DNA of 64,000 nt, from assembly GCA_027405735.1 (NCBI GenBank), contig JAPEHQ010000007.1, positions 2,567,001 to 2,631,000 of the forward strand, in the 5' to 3' direction. The translations under genes and the position numbers were made by a program. The notes below the pieces were generated by a model. It did not search any database. It was given only the letters and a program-made list of their open reading frames with translations, and was not told the DNA's origin. Source of the stretch: Mucor racemosus. Taxonomy: Eukaryota; Mucoromycota; Mucoromycetes; Mucorales; Mucoraceae. Below, piece after piece: positions 11,661-23,515 of this stretch (within the stretch, counting starts at the first letter, position 1; each line of letters begins with the position of its first letter).

Positions 11661-11979
11661 AAAGATTTTTTATATTGTAAATCGTCTCAATTTTAGATTT
11701 TTTAAATGCTTTCCGCTTCTCTCTCTCTATTTGCTTACCTCCACATTATAAATTAGTTGCATCAATTAATAAAGCCCTGTTTTTTCTTCACTCTATCATC
11801 AATGCAAATCAATGTTTAAAATTGCTAGAATCTTCGTTGTGAGTACTGCATTTGAGTTCTTCAATCTTTCGCTCGTCTTGATATTTATATCCCGAATGTG
11901 CCGCAGTTTCTCAATATAAAAGCGGCAAGATTTTTCAAAGCATTCTGTCTAATAACTATTACCAACAATTGCCTTGAAT
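11661..11979 (+). promoter_or_regulatory. 3' region of GRS1 and promoter of the TRIP4 homologue
   Basis: Holds an AATAAA signal near 11767 that could serve GRS1. A TATA box, TATAAAAG at 11915-11922, lies about 60 bp before the start codon of the downstream gene. There is no gene in between. Confidence 0.45.
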
Positions 11980-13599
11980 ATGTCTCTTGAAAGCTGGGCT
12001 ATTGATAAACTAAGTGTATTCTTGGGCTTTGATCCGGAAACCTTGCAATCTCAAATATTACCATACTTGTTAACAAGTGAATCCCCAGATGCTTTTGCAG
12101 AACAACTTATGGTAAGAAATATATGTCGATTAAAGCACGCGCATATTAACCTGTATCCAGGATATGGTCGGTACAAGTGATGAGGCTTTAGCTTTTATTC
12201 GAGAGTTTACAGAACGTCGTTTTAGCCCTAAACAAGCACCCGGACCAAGTAGAGCATCTCCAAAACCAAAGCCAACAGCAGCTGCTTCTGTGAAAACAAC
12301 TGCTTCATCTTCGTCTACAACCTCTTCAATCCCCAACACACAATCAGAAGGTATTTTCCCATCTTTGCCTTCCAATCAACAGCCATATGAGACCATGTGG
12401 CCAGCCAATATTAGTGTACATCAAAAGAAAGAAGACGAATATTTTTCAGGGTAAGATGATTGATATCTCTATATTTTTGTCTGAATCTCTTACTGATTTT
12501 ATCCATCAATAGATTGAAGAAAAACAAGAAATCCAAGAATAACAAAACACAAAATAACAATGCTAATAATGAACTTCGGGCAGCAGCATTCCCTTCAGAA
12601 AGCAAACCAACATCCACTACACCAAAGAAGGAAAAAAAGAGCAATAAAAAAGAAATGACATTAGAAGCAGCCTTAAAAGAACTAGATATCAAGGCAGAAA
12701 AGCCTGGAAAAAAGAGAAAGCCTTGTCAATGTCAAGCTACAAAGCATCCTCTGCTTACAGCAGCACCTAATTGTCTGAATTGTGGTAAAATTATTTGTAC
12801 AGCTGAAGGTGTTGGACCTTGTTCATTCTGCGAATCACCAGTTTTATCAAAAGAACAGCAAGTAGCACTTATTGCAGAAGCTAAAAAGAAACGAGCAGAG
12901 CAAAAACAATCACAAAATCAACCAACAAAACGTGCACCTAGTGGTAATACTGGTGGAATGCCTGCATATGCCTCTAAACTTGGAGGAGGTAATTCATTTG
13001 GATCTCCATATCAAAGCAGCGATGATGATGATAGTAGATTGAAAGCAGAAAAACACAAAGAAAAACTATTGGAATTCCAAAGAACTAGTGCTCAAAGAAG
13101 TACTGTCATTGACCAAGCTACTGATTTCGAATTGCCCACTGATCAAACCAATCCTTGGTTAACATCACAAGAAAGAGCACTAATTCTTAAAAAGCAACAA
13201 TCCAATTTGAGACGTATTGAAAGAAAGGGAGAAAGCAGTAGACATAAGGTGATGACCATTGATGTTCAAACAAAGCAAGTCAAGGTGCAAGATGTGGATT
13301 CTTCGTCTTCGGATGATGATGATGATTCATCAGCGACAGTGCCAAAAAAGATGGATCTGTCAAAAAAGAAGCCTACTGATAATAGTTCTGCAGGAACTTA
13401 TGCTTATAATCCATTGTTGAAGGGTATCGAAGCACCTAAGTTTATTGGAAAATCGACAAAGAAAACCAAGGGTCAATTACGAAGAAAAGAGCGTGTGCAA
13501 TATGATGTAGATGATATGATGAATGATTATGCTTTCGCGTCAAGTGTAGGTGATGATGATACAATAGATCCTGTAAATGAGCCTATCACTTGTAGTTAA
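11980..13599 (+). CDS. TRIP4: TRIP4/ASC-1 (Rqt4-like) zinc-finger protein, 502 aa
   Basis: Homologue of activating signal cointegrator 1, which in yeast (Rqt4) is part of the complex that splits collided ribosomes. Exons 11980-12111, 12161-12450 and 12513-13599 join in frame. The diagnostic part is the C2HC5 zinc finger at about residues 211-247, with CQCQATKHPLL, then CLNCGKIIC and CSFC in order. Before it are a CUE-like helical N-terminus (LFLTSESPDAFAEQL-type region), a low-complexity Pro/Ser linker and a Lys-rich stretch. After it are acidic Ser/Asp runs (SSSSDDDDDSS) and a basic LRRKERVQYDVDDMM end. No ASCH domain of the animal type is seen, as in yeast. It follows GRS1 by 320 bp on the same strand. 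Confidence 0.85.
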
Positions 13600-14209
13600 A
13601 AAAATAAAAATTAGATATCATATTCTGTCATAAAATCAGGCTTTGTTATTATGATAGAGTATAGAAATGGTCGAGTGATATGCATTTTTATTAGGGCAAA
13701 AACCTACAGCCATTATAAATATCCCTTTAGTCTACCAATGCAAGTAATTTTTTTAAAACAAAAGATATAAACATGTATTTTATATTCTACTCGATGCTAT
13801 TCTAGCGTACTTTACCGACTTACTGTCATAGCATCAATTGCAAAAATCCTTCAAAGTATGCCATCTTTCATTTCAAGTGTGATGATGATATTATTCAAAT
13901 CGATATCAATAACAAAAATGTGTGATAAAATGAATAATTTAGACGAATTGTATCAATTAAAAAATTTCAGCAAGTATAAATATACTTTAAAATAAAATAA
14001 TATAAAAAAATTGACGTTAGATTCATTTTGATCGACTTTAAATCTTCTTTAAAATTTAAAATTCGTAAATCAGCTCTGTTTGGAGGCCATTAAGATTGCC
14101 AAAGCTCATCAAAATACGGATTCTAATATATTTCACAGTGCCATAGAGTTAAAGCAAGTAGTGTTTTATAACATTGCTTACTGATGTTGTAAATGTAGTT
14201 TAAGAACTA
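13600..14209. other. Intergenic, nothing recognised
   Basis: AT-rich sequence after the TRIP4 homologue, with only short open frames. No repeat shared with other parts of the window was found before 14210. Confidence 0.5.
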
Positions 14210-15182
14210 GAAAAACTGTCTGTCATATCATACATTCATTGAAAAAATTGGAAAACCTAGCCTGCAGGGCGATGTCATAATTGAGTGTGGCAAGATCGAA
14301 CGGCTAGGCCTCTTACATATTATGATATATCGAAGTTTTAAATAAAAATGTATTTTTTTTCAACTTTTTTTTATATTTAACCATGTACGGTCTGAAAATT
14401 CAGTTTTTGTAGCGGGCATTTTCGGGACTCATTTTACCCTTACCAGCACTCATGATTTTGATCAAAAAATAGAAAAATCAAATTTTGATACCAAAATCAA
14501 CGTTTAAATATACTATATTGTGAGAGAAAATTATAGCCATAGCTAATGAACACTTTATAAAAACTTAATATTAAATTTTAAATAATGAAAATTTGTACTT
14601 TTGTCCCAAAAACAGTTTTTTGGTTAAAGGATTTTCATGTAATATTTTGCAATGAAAATGTTTGTTGTTTTTTATTGAAAAAACAGAGCGATAAATTTTT
14701 TATATGTATATATTTTTTATTTTTATAATTGGTAGTATAATTAACTCTAGATTTGCAAAACCAGAAAAAAAATTTGAAAAATGTCAAAATTAATGATCTG
14801 GACAAGAATAATTTTTGAAATTAATATTCCGCTTATAGGCCCTGTAAGTCTTAAAAATAAGAAATTTTATGATACTTGAAAACTTCTTCAAGAATCTACG
14901 ACGCTGTACCTACTCGATTTAAGTTTATTACTGTAAATCTTTACACCTTTTAATACTGTACAATAGTTTATTTGACGGCAATAAATCTTTACTTTCTAAT
15001 TATCGCGCTAGAGTTGATTTGCATTAATTTTTCTTCTTACCTCTACAGTATATCTCCAATGTCAATAATCAAGCGTAATGAGGTAGAGCTGCCAATCATG
15101 TAATAAATTCATTAAAAAAATTGCAAAAGCGAGCCCCCCAGGGCGACGCCGTAATTGAGCGTAGCGAGACCGAACGGCTAAT
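14210..15182 (-). repeat. Arm repeat R, partial copy, with flanking GC-rich direct repeats
   Basis: Reverse-orientation copy of the arm block at 2340-3060. It differs from the others in having the GC-rich signature (GCGACGCCGTAATTGAGCG and relatives) at both ends: a diverged copy at about 14262-14310 and a well-preserved one at 15127-15182, in direct orientation. No ORF. Confidence 0.6.
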
Positions 15183-16860
15183 TCAAGTTTTTGGCCCTGC
15201 AATACCTTATGACTGTAATATCTTGAAATTATATACTATTGATTATTGGATAACTTGATATTGATTTATTTCATAAGAATTTAAAGTTATTTATACTGTT
15301 CGAATATTTATAAGGATAGCAACTAACAGTAACTAATGTAAAATATTTATGACGGGGTAAAAGTATATGATAAAGTGTAGAGCCAAGGGATAACTAATGC
15401 AAAAGACATATATATCAAATGGTATAATATGTTATAAAGGATGTAGATACTATCTTAAATAGTATAGTCATTGGGAATAGTATCTAGTTCTTGTTTACTT
15501 GCATGGAAAATTGGAGAAAATCGCTCAATTTTTTATGACTAAATTTTTTTTTTCGAAAATGCAACGGAAACAAAGTAGGGGATGTGAGAAAAGGTTCTGA
15601 TATATTTCCTTTGTCAGAAACAGATCGAAATAGCCTAAAAAATGCTTTTTTAGGCGCTATTGTGAAATTTACTCGGGTTATTGCATAAATTAAATACATT
15701 TAACTTTATGATCTAGCTAATAAATATGGGTATAATGTATTTGTTATCGTTATTTTATTTAAAACGGCTTTTATCTGAGTCCATTAACATTACAGTGATA
15801 TGAAATCTTGTTGTCTTGACCAGTTCAAATTATCGTTATGATAAAAAAAGCTGTTAGATTAATGTTTGTATTTATGCAGTGCGGTGAATAAGAGTAGCTT
15901 TGCTACGTTTATAAATACACATTGTGGGTTACATTTGTTTATACAAATATCATATATACAAAATCATACCACTCTAAATAGTTATATTACGAAACATTTA
16001 TTCAACCCCTTGTTTTGTCTTGGGAAAATTGGTCTTGTTTATGTAAATATTTCATAGATACAACAATAATGGGCTTGTGCGTGCATAAAAAGTTATTGTT
16101 TACAAACATTTTAAAAATTTACAATTACTGTCAACGGATTATTTGATCACGTCTGCATAAGTTGTAAGCATAATTATCAAGAAAAATAATAAAAGGGTAT
16201 TTGTATAAGCGTTCCTTTAGTCTCACAAGGATCCAAAAAAATCTAGATGTTCTTTGTTGTTCTGTAAGAGTGGAATTTCTGTTTTCATGTTAACAATAAA
16301 TGTTACCAAATTGATTTTATTCTTCTTTTTTTATACACGCATCATGTCCCAATTTCCAAATGATATAATACACAGTGTATAGTCTGTTATACTTCAGTAT
16401 TTTTTCTTGGCTTGTTTTACATGTATATATTCTTCAAAAAAAATTTTTTTTTAGTCAAAATGTAACATGATTTTCATAATATTTTCTTGTATAACCTTTT
16501 TAGAGGATATTGCTCTTTTTTAGTTTTTAGAACTTGCACAGGTTACACAAGAAAATTAAATGAAAAATAGAAATACTTATGATATAATGTTTCTTTTGTG
16601 TATACAATGTACAATGCACATGATTGTGAGAAATCAAAACATGTATAAATTATGGTTAAGGATTGTATATTTATTGTGTATATAAGAATATGTAAGGGGG
16701 ATGCTTAAAGGAGGCAATCATCATCATCTTACCAATGTAGAACACAAGTTTTTTTTTTTTTTTTGATTTGTGTTCTATAATAAAAAAGACTTCAAAATCA
16801 AACGAAATCATTAGATTGTTACACACTGAAGGTGGTGTGATATTAATAAATAATTTTGCC
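15183..16860. other. Intergenic, nothing recognised
   Basis: About 1.7 kb of AT-rich DNA with short frames of 60-70 codons lacking any recognisable domain. I see no repeat copy or RNA gene. Confidence 0.45.
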
Positions 16861-16869
16861 AAAACCTAA

Positions 16870-16927
16870 TAACCGATAAATCACAAAAAAAAATATTTTT
16901 TTTTATTATTAAATGCTATTAACTGCA

Positions 16928-16970
<43 letters not shown>

Positions 16971-17160
16971 GGTGCTCCAGAAGAATGTTTTGTATAAGAA
17001 TATAGTAATAATAATAGAATAATAGTAATAATAGTAGTAATAATAATAATAGTAGTAAGTAAATAGTAATAGTAAGTAAATTATGATGATAATAATAACA
17101 TGTAAAAGAATAATAGCTATATATTACATGCAATAAAAAAGATGGGAGGGCAATACTAAT
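16870..17160. repeat. Microsatellites: (TG)n then (TAA)n-like tract
   Basis: A perfect TG run at about 16929-16965 is followed by an imperfect TAATAG/TAATAA tract to about 17100. They lie just beyond the stop codon of the minus-strand gene at 17228, so they may be in its 3' untranslated region or terminator. Confidence 0.85.
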
Positions 17161-17227
17161 TAACCATCTTTATCACACACAAAAGCTAAACTATTTCATT
17201 AATTTTACCGAGATTTCTTCCTTTTTT

Positions 17228-17711
17228 TTAAGCAGTTGCTTGAACAGCAGGGACAGTACTGGTAGCAGTGGCAGCGGGTGCAACGACGGTTGCTTCTTGT
17301 TGTTCTTCCTTCTTGGCAGCAGGCTCTTCTTGCTCTTTAGCAGCTTCAACAGCAGCTTCGACGGCAGGAGCAGCAGGCTCTGCTGAAGTAGTTTCAGTGG
17401 TAGCAGTAGGTTCTTCCTTCTTTTCAACGGGCTTCTTTTTGTTTGAGAATCCACGGATCATTTGAGTAAGACGACGACCTAAAGGAGATCCAGAGCGTTT
17501 GGTAGCCTCGGGTGCCTTGGTTGTGGCGGCGGCGGTTGTAGGTTCAGCAGCAGAAACTAGAACAAATTTAATATTAGAAATTAATGATGATGATGATGAT
17601 GATGATGTTGTACATGTATATAAAAAAAGAATATATATATATAAAAAAACAGAACAAACATGTCATGTATACAAAATACAGTTACACATGTTCACATGTG
17701 TTTCCATTCAT

Positions 17712-17745
<34 letters not shown>

Positions 17746-19096
17746 ATAGAAAATTGATGGTTTGTTAAACTTACCAGCAGTAGTTTCAGCAGCAGGCTCT
17801 GTGATAGTAGGTTCAGCAACTTGTTCAGCAGCAACAACAGGTACAGTTTCAGCAGTTTCAGTGGTTGTAGTAGGTTGTTCTTCCTTGACTTCTTCCTTCT
17901 TTTCCTTCTTGTTGAAGAATTTACCAAGAGGGCCCTTTTTGATGGAATCAATTACATTATCCTTATGTTCTTTGGGAGCGACACTTTCTTTATTGGTAGT
18001 AGTAGGTACAACGGGTTCTTCTTCAACGATAGCACCCGATGTAGCAGTGGCAGCAGCATCAGCAGCATCAGTAGAAGCAGCAGGAGTCTCCTGAATTTCC
18101 TTATCAACAATTGTTTCATCAGGCTTTTCAACTTGATCGACTACTAACGATATAAAATTAATGAAATGTTTATAATATTTGTTTTATATATTTATAAATA
18201 TACCTTTAGGCACTTCTTCTGTCTTCTCGACTTCTTTAGCTTGAACTGGACTCTAAAATTAAAAAAAGAAAAAGGTTGAGTAACGATTGTACAATGAATA
18301 CATTTTTTGAAAGGTAGATCACAAAACTATGATAGAGTTTTAAAATAGGCTGGGACCATAATAAATAAAAAATTTAGGAACCAAAGGGTCACACCAGCCT
18401 TGCTGATACTGAACCTTCTTTGGGAAAAGCCCATGAATGGATTCAACTCTCCGCCTTTGTAATGGTATAACAAAGAGAGGAGAAAAGAATCTGATCCGAC
18501 ATTTAGATATATTATAATAAAATTTAATAAATTACCTTGCTGCGGAAGATGTTACCCAAGATAGATTTACGCTTCTCGTTTTTAGGCTTCTCAACATGAG
18601 CTTCTTCAGTTGCTACAGGTGCAGCAACTTCAGCTGATTCAACGTTAGTAGTAGTTTCAACAGCAGGAGTTTCAGTTGTTTCTGTAGTAGCAACAACAGG
18701 TTCTTCTGTAGCAACAACAGCAGGAGTTACTTCAGTTGTTTCAGGAACTTCAGTAGTGGCAGCTTCCTTCTTTGCAGGCTTCTTATCAGAAACCTTCTTA
18801 TCAACAAATGTCTTTGCTTTACCTAATAAAAGAGAAAGACGCTTTGATGTAGTTGATTTGCTAGCAGTAGGAGTAGGAGCGGTTTCAGTTGTAGCAGCAA
18901 CAGGCTCTTCTGTAGCAGCAACAGGCTCTTCTGTAACTACAGGAGTATCAACGGTAGTAGGCTCTTCAACAACAGGAGCGGCAACAGTAGTAGGTTCCTC
19001 GACAGTGGGAGCGACGGGAGTGGCATCAACGGTAGTAGCAGTGACAGGAGCGTCAACAGTAGTAGTAGCAGTAGTTGTGGTAGGTTCAGTAGACAT
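17228..19096 (-). CDS. Thr/Ala/Glu/Val-rich protein with four cationic modules (435 aa)
   Basis: Exons, in transcript order, 19096-18536, 18252-18204, 18143-17775 and 17556-17228; all junctions are GT..AG and in frame. No known domain is recognised. Most of the protein is low-complexity Thr/Pro/Val/Glu/Ala. In it sit four basic modules of similar design: KRLSLLLGKAKTFVDKK (about 83-100), EKRKSILGNIFRSK (about 174-187), KKGPLGKFFNKKEKKE (about 269-285) and SGSPLGRRLTQMIRGFSNKK (about 350-370). Each has a Leu-Gly pair, aromatic or aliphatic residues and a Lys/Arg run, so each could form a membrane- or acid-binding helix; that is inference. There is no signal peptide. Intron 1 (283 bp) is the longest in the window and contains a hairpin-forming segment. 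RPL17 lies upstream on the same strand. Function unknown. Confidence 0.8.
18349..18500. other. GC-richer structured segment inside an intron
   Basis: Within intron 1 of the 17228-19096 gene. GGCTGGGACC at about 18349 can pair with GGGTCACACCAGCC at about 18386-18399. The block to 18500 is clearly richer in G and C than the other introns. No clear snoRNA boxes with correct spacing were found, so its nature is unknown. Confidence 0.3.
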
Positions 19097-19544
19097 TTTT
19101 ATTTAAAATTAAAGAAAAAGAGAAAAAGAAGAAAGAAAAAGATAAAGAATTCACAATGTCAATTTATCCAAAATTCGGTCCCCTCACAACACTCTTTTCT
19201 AATGACACTAACTCTATTGATATCCTACTACATACATGAGATTGTTACATCTGACAAGGCGGGGCATAAAATCGAAAAATAAGGCTGCTGGGCGATCGAC
19301 CTCCTCCCTCTCACTCTATCTCTAGTAAATCATGACTCAAGTGACATGATGTAAGTTTTTCAATAGATCACCTGAATAACAATGTTTCTCCCTCATTCAT
19401 AAATCAATCAATCATTCCACTCGCACACATGCACGCATTAACTTCAATTCCGCACGTGATGATTTAGAAAAAGTGTAACATATTAATATTTTTTTTTACA
19501 TGTTGTAATTTCTTTTAGTTCTTTATTAAAAAAAAGGGCGATAT
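19097..19544 (-). promoter_or_regulatory. Intergenic region between RPL17 and the cationic-module gene
   Basis: The 447 bp between the RPL17 stop and the next start codon on the same strand must hold the RPL17 terminator and the promoter of the downstream gene. A purine-rich leader on the minus side of 19100-19145 precedes the start codon. No TATA box is certain and there is no other gene. Confidence 0.4.
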
Positions 19545-20289
19545 TTAAGCACGAGCAAGACGAGCGTTACGGGCCAATTGACGAGCATTGAGCTTGACAA
19601 CCTTCTTGTCATCAGCACGGGGAACAACCTCATCCTTTTCAGTGAGAACAACCTCAATGTGAGAGGGAGAAGACATGAAAGGATTGATTCTACCGTGAGC
19701 ACGGTAAGTACGACGACGATGCTTGGGAGCTTGGTTAACAACAATGCTGGAGATATAAAGTTCCTCAACATTCAAACCCTTGGCCTATTAAATATAATAA
19801 ATAATCTTAATCTAATTTATCCTTCATCTAATAATATATATATATGTTGCTTTACCTCAGCATTGCTTTCAGCATTCTTCAACAAGTCAGTAACAAACTT
19901 GACAGACTTGACGGGCCAACGACCTTGAGTGGTACCGAATTCCTTGGCTTGAGAAGCACGACCAACACCACCGTTGAACTTACGGAAAGGAATAACTTGC
20001 TTGTGTTCGGTAACGTTGTTGAGGTAAGCATAAGCCTTGCTCAACTTCAATCCCTTGACAGCGACAGCAACTTCGTGAGTGTTCTTGAACTATTGTATAT
20101 AAAGAGTTGTTAATAAAATATAATTTTAACATGAATTAATATTATTCAACATACGTGAACACGAAGATAAGAACCTCTGGACTTGGCAGCTATAAAATAG
20201 AATATTATATTTGAGTACAATGATCAATCAGGTTCGATTAAACACTTACCCTTAGCAGGGTTGGCTGGGGTAGCAGCGTATCTGACCAT
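19545..20289 (-). CDS. RPL17: 60S ribosomal protein L17 (uL22), 182 aa
   Basis: Component of the large ribosomal subunit that lines the nascent-chain exit tunnel. Exons in transcript order: 20289-20250, 20189-20155, 20089-19856 and 19784-19545, all joined in frame, giving 182 residues, close to the usual 184. The protein begins [20 protein letters not shown]. It contains the family's [44 protein letters not shown] and the loop region [19 protein letters not shown]. The first two exons are very short, a usual layout for fungal ribosomal protein genes. Nothing is missing from the fold. Confidence 0.97.
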
Positions 20290-20460
20290 ATTTATTTAAT
20301 AAAGTCTAATGAAAATAAAAGCATGTTAATACAAATGATTCTTCAAACTTGGTGGTCCCTCTCTCATAATGCTCTTTGTTTTTTTTTTCTCTCTCTCTCT
20401 CTTTCTCTCTTCAGTATGGAATAGGAAAAGGGTTGTTTAGTGTCAACTCATTTCATTGAT
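20290..20460 (-). promoter_or_regulatory. RPL17 promoter region with pyrimidine tract
   Basis: Upstream of the RPL17 start codon there is a T-run followed by a CTCTCTCT tract (about 20376-20411 on the plus strand), i.e. a GA tract on the transcribed strand. Such tracts are often found near promoters of highly expressed ribosomal protein genes. No specific factor site is claimed. Confidence 0.4.
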
Positions 20461-22039
20461 TTTTTTTTTTCATGAAAATATACTGTTTCCAGGTTTTTGT
20501 TGCAACCATCCATCCCTATTTCAATCTATCCATACATCCACACTCAAAAAAAAAGAGCATTATCTCCCCTTTTATCCCCTTCCATTTCATCTGTTTCTAT
20601 ATTTCAATGGATGTATATATATCTTACGTTTTAATACGCACAGCAAAGAGAGAGATCCATCTATTTTCGCACTTTTCCTACTGTACTTACTCAATTTTGC
20701 TGCCCCGTCAGTTTAGGTGGGGCTGGTGGGTGTATTTTGAGAGGAGTATCTATCTCCTAAATCATATAAAAAATGTGCGTACCGGACAAATAAGTTATTG
20801 TTCGATTTTATACCGGAGCAACCATCACCAGCATCAAGTCCGCATATTTTGAATGACCATTAGATTGCTGTTGTAAAAGGTCAAAAGATATTAATACAAA
20901 TGCATGGACACAAGTCAGAGTAACATTTATTTTGTATTTTGGAAACACAAATGACCTCAATGTCTAGGACTATTAGTCAAATATTGCTTTTATGTTGGTT
21001 TATTCCTTTAGTAGCTTTTTCTTATCGTGAATAATGTTTATTTATCAATGAATTTTCGGTATCTATTTATTTAAATATGTGGCCGTTATATTCTATTAAT
21101 TACATGTGAAACTAATTGATCCTCGTTTTTTGTCCACTTATGGAAGATTTGACTTATTCAGTTACTGCATAAAAGCTTGTATAGTGTTTATTTGAAAACC
21201 AAGGTGTAAATTTTTTTTATTGGAAAAGCAGCAGAAATATAACTACTGGTGCTTACCCCCCACATGTTAGTTTGTGCGATTTCGAAAACGTCTTTACACT
21301 GCTATATGAATTGTGTTAAAATACGTTTTTTTTAAAAAAAAAAATTCATAAAAGGATCTAGAAATTGCTGTTGGCATTTTTTCTTGCTTTGTGAAAAGCA
21401 GGAAGAGATTTTTCAAACTTATAATGAATCCTTTTCAATTGGCAATAGCCCACAAAGTAATAAGCTATTACAACATTCAGACTTACGAAACATCATCCAT
21501 CATTAAAGTTCTTATCTAGGATTCTTTTGTCAGTTGTATGTATGCTCACAAAATAGTACTAGTTGGCTAGCTAGTAGTTTGTATTAATTTTTTGTTCAAC
21601 AATATTTTCACCTGTCATTGCGTATATACTATTATTTCTTATATACTTTTTGAATATATAGGTAAAAGTGGTTCTCAATTGTTTTTTAATAGGTATCATT
21701 TAGCTACTACTATTGAGTAACTATATATTTATAATTTGTTTTTGATACTTCTTCTGACTTATATGTGTGGTTATAATTTTTATGAAAACAGAATGCATCC
21801 ATATTCTGATTATTCATGTTATTTACAAGGTTTCGAATAAAAACTTTATGAACGCATCTTTGCTCAAACGCCTTAGATATTCGTATCACAAAAAAATGTA
21901 TATATACTCCATATGTTCAAAATAATTCCCATTGATTTTTTTATAGGTAGTATATATCCACCTGTCTCTTCGGAAAAATTGAATTTTTCTTATTCAGTAA
22001 CTAATTCCATGCTAAACAACTTGTGGGGATATACATTAA
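20461..22039. other. Intergenic, nothing recognised
   Basis: About 1.6 kb with frames below 130 codons that lack recognisable domains and are rich in Phe/Ile/Ser, as expected of AT-rich noncoding DNA. Confidence 0.45.
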
Positions 22040-23515
22040 ACATTACTACATAGGAATGAATTGGTCGCATTATGCTACCTATCCTTAAATTTCTTTTATA
22101 TCTCACGAAAGACTCAAAAACGCGTAAAATTCACTACTTTTTCCTTGAAAACCGGGTCTCATTTTTTATCCCTGACCTACTTTTTTTTTTACTAAATAAC
22201 ACCAAAAAAAATTATATGCCAATGTACCTGAGATGTTCAATTTTAAGAAGAAAACAAGTATTCAAAAATATCCTATTTTTTGCAGTTGGTATTAATTTTT
22301 GAGTGCTAAGGTTTCAGATTTTTTACGCGTATTTTACTGCTAATGGATTGAAAACTTTGAGGCTTCATATCTCCAGAAAAAATTAAGCTATACTACTACC
22401 TTCCAATAATAAAATTTACTTGTTTTAAAGTGCTCTATAACATATTCTAATATAAAAAAATTCTGAGCACTTTTATTTTTTTTTCATTTTTTCGGCATTT
22501 TTGTAGTAGATTTCAAAATATTTGTTAAATTGAGTAGCATTTTTTTTTACATTCATGTCATCAGGCTTGCTGAGATCTCTTGGATTCAGTTTAGTTTTTT
22601 TAAAAATATTAATTTTTCGTAGAAATATCCTCAAAAATGTGTACAAGGAGATACTCTCGTTTCTAGCTTCCATTTTTCCCTTATATACCCTCATCCCAAA
22701 TTCTGAATTTGAAGAAAAAATTGATGAAAATCTCTTTTTCTCTATGAAAAATGCAGCTAGAAGGTTCAACAATAGCTCAATCAATAGATAATTTTGCTGT
22801 GCATTATTTGCAATATTTATATTTAAAATTTGTTTATAAAAAGCATCCTATATCTTCAAAAAACCTCAAAAATTTCAATTGTATTTTACGCAAAATTTTA
22901 CGTGAAACATTTCTCTAAATTTTATTTAGATGGATGCAGAACTTAAAGCTGTACAAAAACCATTTAATACACTAGGTATACTTACTTTGAAGTTCATGAG
23001 CATTTAACGATTTTGTTTTTTTTGATCAATTTCTGATCGATTTTACAACAAATCATTTTTGGATCTCCGTTATGATAGATTTTAGGCTTTAATTTGAAAT
23101 GTGATAAATGTGATCTATCTTGTGAATACAAAATAGTAATACCTCAATTATGGAGTTAAAGTCCTACGATTAATTTTATGTCAGTGTTAGTTCAGTGCAC
23201 GTATAACCTGTTTGATTTATCAGAATATGTTAATGTTAAATAAAACAGAAATTTAATCAAGTAAAGAGATATCATTTATTAAAAGGAAATAAAGAAGGTT
23301 TATATACTAATTAAGTTGAGGGAAATGATGATGTGATAAGGATTATAGGTATTATCTATTATACTAATATGGTATGATGATGGAGCATCATGCTTTAATA
23401 TCATGCTTTAATATCATGCTGGAACCGTGGTTCCGTTGATGTTTGATTGACCTGAATTTCGGTTCCTGAACTATTGTTTTACTTTTGGATTTGACATCCG
23501 GCTAAGAATGATATA
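22040..23515 (-). repeat. Repeat Q, copy 2
   Basis: Reverse-orientation copy of 7072-8700. The LTR-like end is at the right (about 23190-23515) and begins, on the minus strand, TGATATATCATTCTTAGCC. A short sequence GGTTATACGTGCACTGAAC follows the LTR-like end on the inner side and could be primer-binding-site DNA. Open frames in the body are not shared in phase with the other copies. Confidence 0.5.

Noticed and set aside
16909..17133. A 74-codon frame rich in Leu/Tyr/His-Thr
   Set aside because: It is a translation of the TG and TAA microsatellites.
17268..18147. Long plus-strand frames opposite the cationic-module gene
   Set aside because: They are the antisense of low-complexity coding exons; the minus-strand model joins four exons in frame with proper splice sites.
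18756..19106. 116-codon plus-strand frame rich in Val/Ser/Ala
   Set aside because: It is the reverse of the repetitive Thr/Glu-rich exon 1 on the minus strand.
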